Assembly (NCBI RefSeq): GCF_902859765.1
Contig: NZ_CADIJV010000026.1
Location: forward strand, 1-64,000
Direction: 5' to 3'
Length of the DNA: 64,000 nucleotides
From: Achromobacter pulmonis
GTDB taxonomy: Bacteria; Pseudomonadota; Gammaproteobacteria; Burkholderiales; Burkholderiaceae_B
Positions within the stretch are counted from its first letter, which is position 1. Every line of letters starts with the position of its first letter. The position numbers and the translations under genes were made by a program. The notes under the pieces are model-generated. The model had not been told where the DNA came from. It saw only the letters and a list, made by a program, of their open reading frames with translations, and ran no database searches. Positions 1 through 8,123 of the stretch are shown here, one piece after another.

Positions 1-1042
1 GGACGACCTGCCCGCGGCCCCGGGCGCACCGGAGAGCGCCGCTCATCGCGCCGCCGCGCCGGCGCCTGCCGCCCCTGCCGTGCCGCCCGCCGTGCTGCGC
101 GGCCGCGAGGATATCCGGCGGCGCATCGAACCGGACGCCGTGCTGGCGCAAGAGGGCGACGACGACGAGGACGAAAACGAAGATCTGGACCGCTACGACG
201 AAGCATCGCGGCCTGACCCCGCGCCACCCTGGCAAGCGCCCGCCGGGCCGCGCGACGAGCCCCTCGTGGCGGTGCGCGACAGCGCGCGCCGGGACGCGCC
301 GCGCAGCCCCCGTCCGGCCGAGCCGGTGTTCGTGGTGCCTGAATCCCCCCGGCCTGGGCAACCCGGCCACGGCGAGGGCGCCGGTGGATACCGCCATCAT
401 GACGATCGGGATGACGACGGCCCGCGCGACCACGACGATGGCGGGGCCGAGCCGATCCTGGGCGACCTGCGCACGCGCTACTCCAGCGCCACCGATGTCG
501 GCCGCGCGCCGCCCGAATTCCTCGACCAGGATCGCCAGGAGCGACGTGGCCTGCTGCGCAGGCTGTGGGGCTATGCCTGCCTGGCCGGGTTGCTCGCGCT
601 GGGTCTGCAACTGCTGTATGTGTATCGCATCGACCTGGCCAATTCGGTGCCGGTCCTGCGGCCCGCGCTCGAAGCCGCCTGCCAGCCGCTGGGCTGCACG
701 GTCGGTTACGCGCGCCGCCTCGAACGCATCGCCATCTCGTCGTCATCGCTGCAGCCGCCCGCCGGTGCGGCCGCCATTGATGACGGCCGCACGCGGCTGG
801 TGCTGAACCTGGTGCTGCGCAACCGCTACGACAAGCCGCAGCATTGGCCGGCGCTGGTGCTGGACCTGACTGATTTGTCGGATACCGTGGTGGTGCGGCG
901 GGTGCTGATGCCCGAGAATTACCTCACGCCCGAGCAATTGCGGGGCCCGTTCGAACCGGCGGGCGAACTGAAGATCTCCGTGCCGATTGAAGTGACAGGC
1001 GTTCAAGTCAACGGCTACCAACTCGACAAATTCTTTCCCTGA
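1..1042 (+). CDS. DUF3426 zinc-ribbon-type membrane protein, 5' partial
   Basis: The reading frame is open to the window edge, so the start lies upstream; 346 residues are visible. The first ~170 are a low-complexity acidic, proline- and arginine-rich linker. A single membrane segment follows (LWGYACLAGLLALGLQLLYV), then a C-terminal globular DUF3426 domain ending QLDKFFP. Family members usually start with an MJ0042-type zinc ribbon, which would lie outside the window. The C-terminal domain is probably periplasmic and its function is unknown. The next gene starts 12 bases after the stop. The family call rests on domain order and the C-terminal sequence. Confidence 0.8.
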   Translation, partial: DDLPAAPGAPESAAHRAAAPAPAAPAVPPAVLRGREDIRRRIEPDAVLAQEGDDDEDENEDLDRYDEASRPDPAPPWQAPAGPRDEPLVAVRDSARRDAPRSPRPAEPVFVVPESPRPGQPGHGEGAGGYRHHDDRDDDGPRDHDDGGAEPILGDLRTRYSSATDVGRAPPEFLDQDRQERRGLLRRLWGYACLAGLLALGLQLLYVYRIDLANSVPVLRPALEAACQPLGCTVGYARRLERIAISSSSLQPPAGAAAIDDGRTRLVLNLVLRNRYDKPQHWPALVLDLTDLSDTVVVRRVLMPENYLTPEQLRGPFEPAGELKISVPIEVTGVQVNGYQLDKFFP

Positions 1043-1054
1043 AGGATGACATTC

Positions 1055-1996
1055 ATGGCACCTCCTGTCCTGATCTGCGGTTCGATGGCGTTCGACACCA
1101 TCGCGGTGTTCGAAGGCCGTTTCAAAGAGCACATCATGGCCGATCGCATCCAATCCCTGAGCGTGTCGTTCCTGGTGCCCAGCATGCGCAAGGAATACGG
1201 CGGTTGTTCGGGCAACATCGCCTACAACCTGAATCTGCTGGGCGGCCATCCGGTGCCGGTGGCCACCGTGGGCGAGGATGCCGGCGAATACCTCGAACGC
1301 CTGACCGAACTGGGCATCGACGTCAGCCGCGTCAAGGTAGTGCCCGGCACCTTCACCGCGCAGTGCTTCATCACCACCGACCTGGACGACAGTCAGATCG
1401 CCGCCTTCCACCCGGGCGCCATGTCATTCTCGGCCAGCAACGACCTGAGCGATGCCAAGGCCGCCTGGGGCATCGTCGCCCCGGACGCCAAGGAAGGCAT
1501 GTTCGCCCACGCCGAGCGCCTGCACCAGCGCGGCATTCCCTTCATCTTCGACCTGGGCCAGGCCATGCCGCTGTTCGACGGCGCCGACCTGGAACGCATG
1601 CTGGGCCTGGCACAGGTCCTGACCGTCAACGATTACGAAGCCGGCGTGGTCGAGCAGCGCACCGGCCGCAGCGTGGCCGAGATCGCGACCCGGCTGCAGG
1701 CCGTGGTCGTCACGCGCGGCGCCGAAGGCGCCACGTTGCTCACGGAAGGCAAGACCATCCAGATCGAACCCGTGCGCGCCGCGCAGGTAGTCGACCCCAC
1801 TGGCTGCGGCGATGCCCAGCGCGGCGGCCTGCTCTACGGCCTGACCAGCGGCTGGAGCTGGGAAGACAGCTGCCGCCTGGGCAATGTCATGGGCGCCATC
1901 AAGATTGCCTCGCGCGGCCCGCAGAACCATGCGCCTTCGCGCGCCGAGATCGACGCCGTGCTGCACGCCACCTATGGCATCCGCCTGCCGGCCTGA
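1055..1996 (+). CDS. PfkB-family carbohydrate/nucleoside kinase
   Basis: A 313-residue ribokinase-superfamily protein resembling bacterial adenosine-kinase-like enzymes. It opens with a strand-turn segment (VLICGSMAFDTIAVF) and has the glycine-rich substrate region YGGCSGNIAYNLNLLGG. The C-terminal PfkB signature is DPTGCGDAQRGG, in which the aspartate of GCGD is the expected catalytic base and the preceding residues form the anion hole. I chose the ATG at 1055 over the in-frame ATG at 1046 because GAAGG at 1041-1045 is well spaced from it. Substrate specificity cannot be read from the sequence. It follows the DUF3426 gene closely and may be co-transcribed. Confidence 0.85.
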   Translation: MAPPVLICGSMAFDTIAVFEGRFKEHIMADRIQSLSVSFLVPSMRKEYGGCSGNIAYNLNLLGGHPVPVATVGEDAGEYLERLTELGIDVSRVKVVPGTFTAQCFITTDLDDSQIAAFHPGAMSFSASNDLSDAKAAWGIVAPDAKEGMFAHAERLHQRGIPFIFDLGQAMPLFDGADLERMLGLAQVLTVNDYEAGVVEQRTGRSVAEIATRLQAVVVTRGAEGATLLTEGKTIQIEPVRAAQVVDPTGCGDAQRGGLLYGLTSGWSWEDSCRLGNVMGAIKIASRGPQNHAPSRAEIDAVLHATYGIRLPA

Positions 1997-2203
1997 TTCC
2001 TCATCCAGGTTTCTCGGGAACCCGGGCATGCCGGCATGGTCGAATTGCCGTCGCGCAACCGGCTACGATTTTTCCATCGTGGCCGCGTTGTCAGCCGCTT
2101 TTCTGCCCGTGGCGGGGCGTTTCAGTGTGTTGCACGTTAGGCTGTCGCCCTGCCAGGGCGGAGTATGATCAGAGCGTCGGCAATGCCCGATCGAGGAGTC
2201 CAA

Positions 2204-2707
2204 ATGAACCAAAGCAAAACCTTTTCCTTGTTGACGCCGCGTACCGGCCGATGGCTGGCCGTGGCGGCCGTCGTGACCTCGATGGCTGTCCTGGGCGGTT
2301 GTGCCAATCGCAGTGCCTCCAGCGGCGTGTATAGCTACGACCAGGCGCAACGCGAACAGATCGTCCGCACGGGTACCGTGACGGGCGTGCGTCCCATCGT
2401 CATCCAGAACGACAAGTCCAGCGGCGCCGGCCTGCTGGCCGGAGGGGCCTTGGGTGGCGTGGCAGGTAACGCCATCGGCGGCGGCACGGGCCGCACCATC
2501 GCCACGGTGGGCGGCGCCATTCTCGGTGCCCTGGCCGGCAATGCCGTGGAAAATCAGGTTGGCAAGAATTCCGGCTACGAAATCACGGTGCGGCTGGATA
2601 ACGGTGAAACCCGCGTCGTCGCGCAGGAAGCGGATGTGCCCATCAGCGTGGGCCAGCGTGTGCAGGTCATCAGCGGCGCCGGCCCGACCCGCGTTACGCC
2701 GATGTGA
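2204..2707 (+). CDS. glycine zipper 2TM outer-membrane lipoprotein (SlyB/Pcp-like)
   Basis: A 167-residue lipoprotein. The signal peptide ends in the lipobox LGGC (MAVLGGCANRS). The centre carries two glycine-zipper membrane helices (AGGALGGVAGNAIGG and VGGAILGALAGNAVE). A C-terminal beta segment (EITVRLDNGETRVVAQEADVPISVGQRVQVI) matches the SlyB/Pcp/OsmB group. The ATG at 2204 is preceded by GAGGAG at 2193-2198, which rules out the longer frame from 2165. A strong terminator follows. Proteins of this family sit in the outer membrane and support envelope integrity; the exact role here is unknown. Confidence 0.88.
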   Translation: MNQSKTFSLLTPRTGRWLAVAAVVTSMAVLGGCANRSASSGVYSYDQAQREQIVRTGTVTGVRPIVIQNDKSSGAGLLAGGALGGVAGNAIGGGTGRTIATVGGAILGALAGNAVENQVGKNSGYEITVRLDNGETRVVAQEADVPISVGQRVQVISGAGPTRVTPM

Positions 2708-3125
2708 CCCTGCCGTCTCCCTGGCTGCGGCCAGCACCGAAAAGCCCGCCTCGCGCGGGCTTTTTTTTTGCCCGCGTGCGGGGCTTGCCCCCCTGGGGCA
2801 AGACGCAGGGCGGGGTGGCCTGGCCTGGCCGGAATCTGTCGCTCGGCCGCAACGCGGCTCCGGGTGTTTACCCGCAAGCGTTACGTTTCCCAGCCTTTTA
2901 TGGCGATTTGGCGCGCAAGTTTCATGGCGATTCGACGTTTGCAATGCCATGATTGCACCCGTGCCCGGCGCCGCAGCGTGATTTTGATGTAACCAAGTGC
3001 ATCGTCTTGGTAATCTCTGGTGCCGTAGCCGTCAGTCGATTTTCAGCTGTTTTCCGTATACTCGCCGTCCTGAACTCGGGGCGGGGAGGATTTTGCCGAC
3101 GAGGCAATGTAACGTCGTACCATCT
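2708..3125 (+). promoter_or_regulatory. intergenic region with candidate dlt-operon promoter
   Basis: A 418-base gap with no convincing gene. After the terminator there is a second perfect hairpin at 2784-2802 (CTTGCCCC, 3-base loop, GGGGCAAG). A -10-like TATACT lies at 3057-3062, about 64 bases before the carrier-protein start; no good -35 is visible. The leader contains a small hairpin at 3093-3107 (TTGCC-GACGA-GGCAA) downstream of a GAGGA tract. I infer transcription of the dlt operon from here. Confidence 0.4.
2741..2769 (+). terminator. rho-independent terminator of the glycine-zipper lipoprotein gene
   Basis: GCCCGC and GCGGGC arms flank a 5-base loop and are followed by nine T residues, 34 bases after the stop codon. 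Confidence 0.9.
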
Positions 3126-3365
3126 ATGCACACCGAGCAAGAACTCCACACCAAGATCGGCGCGATCGTCGAGTCGATCGTCATGAAGAAAGTCACTCCC
3201 GATACGCAACTGATTGCCTCCGGCCTGGTCGATTCGCTCGCCGCGGTGGATATCACGCTGGCGGTCGAGGCGGAGTACGGCTGCAGCATCCCGGCTCCCG
3301 AGATCGCGGAGCACCTGCAGTCGGTACGCGCGCTCGCCGGCTATGTCGCTGCCAATCTTTCGTAA
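3126..3365 (+). CDS. dltC: D-alanyl carrier protein DltC-like (acyl carrier protein)
   Basis: A 79-residue carrier protein beginning MHTEQELHTKIG. The phosphopantetheine site is Ser37 in GLVDSLAAVD, matching the G-L-V/L-D-S pattern of DltC and other carriers. In the Dlt pathway the holo-carrier takes D-alanine from DltA and hands it to the membrane acyltransferase DltB. It is the first gene of a five-gene cluster and its end overlaps dltD by 23 bases, so the two are probably translationally coupled. No strong Shine-Dalgarno is visible. The DltC assignment relies on the neighbouring dltA, dltB and dltD genes, because the fold alone would fit any small ACP. Confidence 0.88.
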   Translation: MHTEQELHTKIGAIVESIVMKKVTPDTQLIASGLVDSLAAVDITLAVEAEYGCSIPAPEIAEHLQSVRALAGYVAANLS

Positions 3366-4521
3366 CCCCCGCCTGCTGTCCCATGTCGCGGCCGCGACCA
3401 CCGCGGTGGCGCTGGCCTATGGGGCATTTTGCGGCGCGGACGACCTGCTGTCGCGCGTCGTCCGCCCGGTTTCGACGGCGCCGGCGTCCAGCAGCAATTA
3501 TCTGCCGAATCTGGGGCCGGACTGGGGCACCCAGCACGTCAACCTCAACCGCCTGGGCAATGCGCTCAGCGACGGCACCCTGGTAGTGCTGGGTTCGTCC
3601 GAACTGTCCAGCCACGACCTGCGCTTTGTGCCCTATCGCTTCTTTCCCGAGGAGTTGAAGGTGCCGACGCTGGCCTATGGGCACGCGATGTTCCAGTCTT
3701 ATGGCATCGTCAGCGTGCTGGAATCGGTGGCGGACTCGCTGACCCCCAATACTCGCCTGGTGATCATGGTGTCGCCGGCCTGGTTCGCCTCCGGCGGCCA
3801 GCTGCCGCGCAGCGCGTTTGCCGAGCACGTCACCGGGCCGGTCTGGGACCGGCTGTGGGACAAGCCCAGCACGCGCGAGCAGATGCAGAACTGGATCAGC
3901 GACAACGCCAATTGGGGCCTGTTGTGGTTGATCGCCAACGGCCAGGTCGCCGAGCTCAAGGACAAGCTGTCGCTATGGTGGAACGCGCGCAAGGAACCCG
4001 CGCCCGATCGCCCGCGCAGCAAGCTGTCGGTGCCCGCGCACCGTTTCGTGACGTGGCCGTCGTCGGCGCGGCTCAACCCCGGCCAGTGGTCGCGGCTGAC
4101 GCACGAGGCGCGCGTGGTGGAACACCAGCTCGGCGGCAACAACCCCTACGACGTGCGCGACGACTACTACAAGCAATACCTGGCGCCGCTGTATTCCCCG
4201 GCCCGCAACGAGTTTGCCAACGTCGATCCGCTCACCCGCACCGAGCTGGGTGACTTGTCGCGTGTCATGGCCCTGCTGCAACGGCGCAAGGTCAAGGCCT
4301 ACTTCGTGATCCAGCCGTTCAATCCCAAGCTCATCCTGGACGTCGAGCGTTTCGACCCGGTGGTGGCCGCCATCACCGGCATGTGCCAACGCTATCAGAT
4401 GGGGTGCCTGGACTTGTACAGCATTCCCTTCGAGCCAGGCATGGTGCGCGACGACATGCACCTGGCCGAGCTCGGCTGGGCGCTGGCGGACCAAGGCATT
4501 GCGGAGTACTTTTCCCGATGA
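3343..4521 (+). CDS. dltD: D-alanyl transfer protein DltD-like
   Basis: A 392-residue protein with an N-terminal membrane anchor (about residues 13-30) and an extracytoplasmic SGNH-like domain. The nucleophile motif is GSSELSS at 84-90. The other catalytic residues are in DDMHLAELGW near the C-terminus (the D-x-x-H pair). DltD proteins complete D-alanine transfer to the final envelope acceptor outside the cytoplasmic membrane. The start at 3343 lies inside dltC and removes an implausible arginine-rich leader encoded from 3214. The stop overlaps the next start as ATGA. In this Gram-negative background the acceptor cannot be teichoic acid and is not evident from the sequence. Confidence 0.88.
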   Translation: MSLPIFRNPRLLSHVAAATTAVALAYGAFCGADDLLSRVVRPVSTAPASSSNYLPNLGPDWGTQHVNLNRLGNALSDGTLVVLGSSELSSHDLRFVPYRFFPEELKVPTLAYGHAMFQSYGIVSVLESVADSLTPNTRLVIMVSPAWFASGGQLPRSAFAEHVTGPVWDRLWDKPSTREQMQNWISDNANWGLLWLIANGQVAELKDKLSLWWNARKEPAPDRPRSKLSVPAHRFVTWPSSARLNPGQWSRLTHEARVVEHQLGGNNPYDVRDDYYKQYLAPLYSPARNEFANVDPLTRTELGDLSRVMALLQRRKVKAYFVIQPFNPKLILDVERFDPVVAAITGMCQRYQMGCLDLYSIPFEPGMVRDDMHLAELGWALADQGIAEYFSR

Positions 4522-4727
4522 AACTCTCTCACGAAGCCGACGCGGCGCAGGGCGACGCCGGCGAAGGCCGGATGGCCCGCAAGGCGGCCGCCCGGGCCTG
4601 GGGCCGTCGCTTTCTCTGGCATCTCTGCCTGTATGTCGGGGTGATCCTGGTGTTCGTGCTGCAGGCGCAGCCCACCACGGGCGGCGGCGGACCGATCAAG
4701 GTCGAATTCCAATACCAACAGTTCTGA
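4518..4727 (+). CDS. dltX: DltX-like single-pass miniprotein with C-terminal FxYxxF motif
   Basis: A 69-residue protein (or 51 residues if translated from the ATG at 4572) with one membrane helix at about residues 32-49 (RFLWHLCLYVGVILVFVLQA). A glycine-rich linker leads to the C-terminus KVEFQYQQF. The last six residues fit FxYxxF, the C-terminal signature of Gram-positive DltX, whose tyrosine is reported to carry D-alanine between DltB and later steps. The start overlaps the dltD stop as ATGA and dltB begins 7 bases after its stop. Such short genes are often missed. The DltX call rests on position, topology and the terminal motif rather than on overall similarity. Confidence 0.75.
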   Translation: MKLSHEADAAQGDAGEGRMARKAAARAWGRRFLWHLCLYVGVILVFVLQAQPTTGGGGPIKVEFQYQQF

Positions 4728-4734
4728 CCGCAGC

Positions 4735-5862
4735 ATGGAATTGTTCGCAAGCTTGAGTTTTTTCGGCGGCGCCCTGTGCGGTGGTCTGGGGCTGCTGGCC
4801 TACCGTTCGTTCGGCATGCCGCTGCGCATCGGCTATCGCCACATCATCGGCGTGATCTGCCTGGGCGTGTGGATGGCGGTGTTCTGGGCGCGCCCGTACC
4901 AGCCCATCGCGCTGCTGGCGATCTCGGGCGGGGCGTTGTGGGCCATGCGCCGCCGCTACATCCCGACCTGGCTGGCAGTCATCATCACCATGACGCCGCT
5001 GCTGCTGGTCAAGACCGGCGTATCGCACCTGGGCGCGATGCTGGGCCTGTCGTTTGCCACCTTCCGCGCCATCGACGTACTGCTGTTCGCGCCGCGCAAC
5101 GAGCGCCTGTCGCCGCTGGACTACTTCATCTATCTGTTCTTCCCGCTGACGCTGCTGGCCGGGCCGATGTATCGCTGGCGCAATTTCCAGGCCGACCTCA
5201 AGCGCGGCTACGAAGGCGTCAACCTGAACACCTGGCTGACCGGCCTGGAGTTGATCATGCTGGGCGTGATCCAGAAGTTCGGCCTGGCCGAGCTGATCTG
5301 GCGCTATGGTCTGGCAACGCTGGACGCGCATGACTACTCATTCAGCGGCGTGGCGCTCAACGCGTCGCTGTATAGCGCCTATCTGTTCTTCGATTTCGCC
5401 GGCTATTCCACCATGGCCATTGGTATCGGCATGCTGTTCGGCTTCTCGTTGCCGATCAATTTCCGCAACCCGCTGGCCACGCTCAATCCGCAGGACTTCT
5501 GGCGCCGCTGGCACATCAGCCTGTCCGAGTGGCTGCGCGATGTCGTGTTCATGCCGATCTACAAGGCCTTGAGCAAGAACGCATTCTTCTCGCGCCACCG
5601 CATGGCGGCGCAGAACATCGGTATTTTCGCCACGCTGCTGGCGATGGGCGTGTGGAACGGGCTGTCGCTGCACTACATCGTCAGCGGCCTGATGTTCGGC
5701 ACTTACTCCGTGGGCCACAACCTGCTGGTCAACGCCGCCCGGACCCGGCCCGCGCTGCAGGCCGTCCTGGCCCGGCCCACCATGCGTTTTCTCGGGCGTG
5801 TGCTCACGCTGATCCTGGCTGCGCTGGCGCTCTACGTGTTCAGCGGCCGCAGCCCCATCTGA
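4735..5862 (+). CDS. dltB: D-alanyl acyltransferase DltB-like (MBOAT family)
   Basis: A 375-residue polytopic membrane protein of the MBOAT family. The conserved block FWRRWHISLSEWLRDV contains His260, and the catalytic-type histidine is His313 in VWNGLSLHYIVSG. DltB takes D-alanine from carrier-bound thioester on the cytoplasmic side and passes it across the membrane. It lies between the DltX-like miniprotein and dltA, and the length is typical of the family. The MBOAT family also includes alginate O-acetyltransferase AlgI, but the flanking dltA, dltC and dltD genes make DltB the better name. Confidence 0.92.
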   Translation: MELFASLSFFGGALCGGLGLLAYRSFGMPLRIGYRHIIGVICLGVWMAVFWARPYQPIALLAISGGALWAMRRRYIPTWLAVIITMTPLLLVKTGVSHLGAMLGLSFATFRAIDVLLFAPRNERLSPLDYFIYLFFPLTLLAGPMYRWRNFQADLKRGYEGVNLNTWLTGLELIMLGVIQKFGLAELIWRYGLATLDAHDYSFSGVALNASLYSAYLFFDFAGYSTMAIGIGMLFGFSLPINFRNPLATLNPQDFWRRWHISLSEWLRDVVFMPIYKALSKNAFFSRHRMAAQNIGIFATLLAMGVWNGLSLHYIVSGLMFGTYSVGHNLLVNAARTRPALQAVLARPTMRFLGRVLTLILAALALYVFSGRSPI

Positions 5863-5878
5863 AGCCGGGAGTTTCGGC

Positions 5879-7324
5879 ATGCGTTTCGACCTGAAGACCT
5901 TCCAGTTCGTTGACTCCGTGCGCGCGCCCGACGCGCCGGCGGTGATTGGCGCCGACCGCAGTCTGAGCTGGGCGCAACTGCGCGCCGAGGCCGAGGCCTG
6001 GGCCGAGCAGGCGCGCCAGTATGGGGTGGCGCCGGACGTGCCGGTGGCCATTTATGGCCACAAACAGGCGGCATTCTTCGTTGCCATGGTCGGCGCGCTG
6101 TTGATTGGCGCACCATTCGTGCCGGTCGACACGATCTATCCGCCGCAACGGCTGGGCCGCATCGTCGAGATCGTGCGCGCCGCCGCCATCTACGATGCCG
6201 CCACCCAGGTATTCGAGCCGGGCGAGGGCGCCGAGTTGGCCGAGCGCGGCCTGGCCTACGTCATGTTCACCTCCGGCAGCACCGGCGATCCGAAGGGCGT
6301 GCAGATCGGCCGCGAAAGCGTGGGCCTGCTGGGCGACTGGATGCTGGGCAGTTTCGGTCTGGGCGAGGCGCCGGTGTTCATGAACCAGGCGCCGTTCAGC
6401 TTCGACCTGTCGATGTATGAGGTGTTCGCCACGCTGGCCGCCGGCGGCACCTGTGTGCTCAACGCGCGTGAGCAGATTGGCGCGGCCGCCACCTGGATGA
6501 ACCGCCTGGCGCAGCACGATGTGACTGTGTGGGTGTCGACGCCGTCATTCGCGCACCAGCAATTGGCCAACCGCGATTTCTCGCCGGCCACGCTGCCGAC
6601 CCTGCGTACCTTCCTGTTCTGCGGCGAGCCCCTGCCGGCGGCGCTGGCGAAAAAGCTGCGCCAGCGTTTCCCGGATGCGGTGATCCTGAACACCTATGGC
6701 CCCACCGAGGCCACCGTCGCCACCACCTGGATCGCTATCACCGATGCGGTCCTGGCGGCGCACGACCCGCTGCCGGTCGGCCACGCCAAGCCCGCATGCG
6801 AGCTGCGGATCCTGGACGGCGAGATCTGCATCATCGGTGATCACGTCATGCGCGGCTACCTCAATCGCCAGGACCTGAACGCGGCCAAGCTGTTCGTGGC
6901 CGAGGATGGCCGCCGCGGCTTTCGCACCGGCGACCTGGGGCAACTGGAGGCGGACGGGTTGCTGTTATGCCGCGGCCGCATGGACGACCAGATCAAGCTC
7001 AATGGCTATCGCATCGAGCTGGCGGAGATCGACGAGGCCTTGCATGGGTTGCCGGGGGTGCAGGGCGGGGCCTGCGCGGTATTGCGCCGGCCGGATGGCA
7101 CGGCGGTGCGCCTGATCGGCTTTGTCGCCGGACTGACGCAAGCGCAGGCCAACCAGCTGCTTGACCAGGATGCGCTATCGGGTTGGAAGGAACGGCTGGC
7201 CCGGCGTCTGCCGCCCTATATGGTGCCGTCCGAGCTGGTGTCGTGCGCGGCGTTGCCGATGTCGAACAACCATAAGATCGACCGCAAGAAACTGCTCGAC
7301 ATCTACGCCACGATCCCGGCGTGA
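5879..7324 (+). CDS. dltA: D-alanine--D-alanyl carrier protein ligase DltA-like
   Basis: A 481-residue adenylate-forming enzyme. The phosphate-binding loop is TSGSTGDPKG at 131-140, the A5-type motif is NTYGPTEATVA, and the RTGDLG and GRMDDQIKLNGYRIELAEID motifs follow. The C-terminal catalytic lysine is Lys466 in NHKID. The enzyme activates D-alanine with ATP and loads it onto the DltC phosphopantetheine thiol. The length is close to Gram-positive DltA. It is the last gene of the operon and ends just before a bidirectional terminator. Amino-acid specificity is inferred from the operon, not from a derived specificity code. Confidence 0.9.
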   Translation: MRFDLKTFQFVDSVRAPDAPAVIGADRSLSWAQLRAEAEAWAEQARQYGVAPDVPVAIYGHKQAAFFVAMVGALLIGAPFVPVDTIYPPQRLGRIVEIVRAAAIYDAATQVFEPGEGAELAERGLAYVMFTSGSTGDPKGVQIGRESVGLLGDWMLGSFGLGEAPVFMNQAPFSFDLSMYEVFATLAAGGTCVLNAREQIGAAATWMNRLAQHDVTVWVSTPSFAHQQLANRDFSPATLPTLRTFLFCGEPLPAALAKKLRQRFPDAVILNTYGPTEATVATTWIAITDAVLAAHDPLPVGHAKPACELRILDGEICIIGDHVMRGYLNRQDLNAAKLFVAEDGRRGFRTGDLGQLEADGLLLCRGRMDDQIKLNGYRIELAEIDEALHGLPGVQGGACAVLRRPDGTAVRLIGFVAGLTQAQANQLLDQDALSGWKERLARRLPPYMVPSELVSCAALPMSNNHKIDRKKLLDIYATIPA

Positions 7325-7356
7325 GGCGCCAGCGCGCGCGGCCAGCGGCGCGCCAG

Positions 7357-7395
7357 CAAAACGGCCCGCGCGGCTTGCCGGGCCGTTTTCGTTTT
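7357..7395. terminator. bidirectional terminator between dltA and the YggT gene
   Basis: ACGGCCCG at 7361-7368 pairs with CGGGCCGT at 7379-7386. The hairpin is flanked by AAAA upstream and TTTTCGTTTT downstream, so it can stop both convergent genes. Confidence 0.88.
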
Positions 7396-7955
7396 CAAAT
7401 GCCCATCAGGCCGTAGCTCAGGCGCGCCAGGACCATCAGCAGCACTTGGGCGATGATCAGCAGCACCAGCGGCGAGAAGTCGATCGAGCTGCGCGGCAGC
7501 AAGCGGCGGATGGGGTCCAGCATGGGCGCAGTCAGCGTCTGCAACAGCGGCATCATGGGCGCCATCGGGTTGACCCACGACAGCACCGCCTGGATCAGCG
7601 TCAGCCACACCACCAGGTTGAGCGCCCACTTGAGCGCCATCAGCAGCGCCGACAGCATGGCCGAGGGCAGCAGCACGGCGGGAATCAGCGCGCCGAGCGC
7701 GACCAGCCAGGACAGCACCATATAGACCAGCGCGGCCAGCCAGGTAGCGACCAGGCTGGTCCAGTCGATCTTGTTGCCGGCGGGGATGATCTTGCGCAGC
7801 GGCATCACCAGCCAATTCGTGGCCTGGTAGACGGCGCGGGCCAGCGGATTGAACGGATGCATCCGTATCGCGTGCATCCAGGCGCGCGCGATCAGGGCGG
7901 CGCCGAACAGCGTGAACGCAATTTCGAGCAGGAAGCGGAGAATTTCACCGAGCAT
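7395..7955 (-). CDS. YggT family membrane protein
   Basis: A 186-residue, very hydrophobic protein containing two YggT repeats. The first includes [23 protein letters not shown] and the second [35 protein letters not shown]. These proline-arginine motifs between helices are characteristic. Several membrane segments are evident, with a transporter-like inner-membrane location. The family's role is poorly defined; osmotic stress tolerance has been suggested for relatives. It converges on dltA and shares the bidirectional terminator. Confidence 0.88.
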   Translation of the reverse strand: MLGEILRFLLEIAFTLFGAALIARAWMHAIRMHPFNPLARAVYQATNWLVMPLRKIIPAGNKIDWTSLVATWLAALVYMVLSWLVALGALIPAVLLPSAMLSALLMALKWALNLVVWLTLIQAVLSWVNPMAPMMPLLQTLTAPMLDPIRRLLPRSSIDFSPLVLLIIAQVLLMVLARLSYGLMGI

Positions 7956-8059
7956 GGGCGCGATCTACCTAATGAAGACAGCAATTATTGTCTCACGCCA
8001 ATGCGGCAATGGTGATACCCGAGGCCCCGGCGGGGAGCCCCCCGGCGCGTGCTGGCGGC

Positions 8060-8090
8060 AAACAAAAACCGCCTGGCCAGGGCCAGGCGG
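8060..8090 (-). terminator. terminator of the histone H1-like gene
   Basis: CCGCCTGGC and GCCAGGCGG form a perfect 9-bp stem with a 4-base loop. On the minus strand it is followed by TTTTTGTTT, 34 bases after the H1-like stop codon. Confidence 0.85.
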
Positions 8091-8123
8091 CTTGAGGTAC
8101 CGCGACCGCGGAGACTCGTCCGA

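Noticed and set aside
7453-7725. Plus-strand open frame within the YggT gene
   Set aside because: Serine-rich shadow of a clear membrane protein gene on the other strand.
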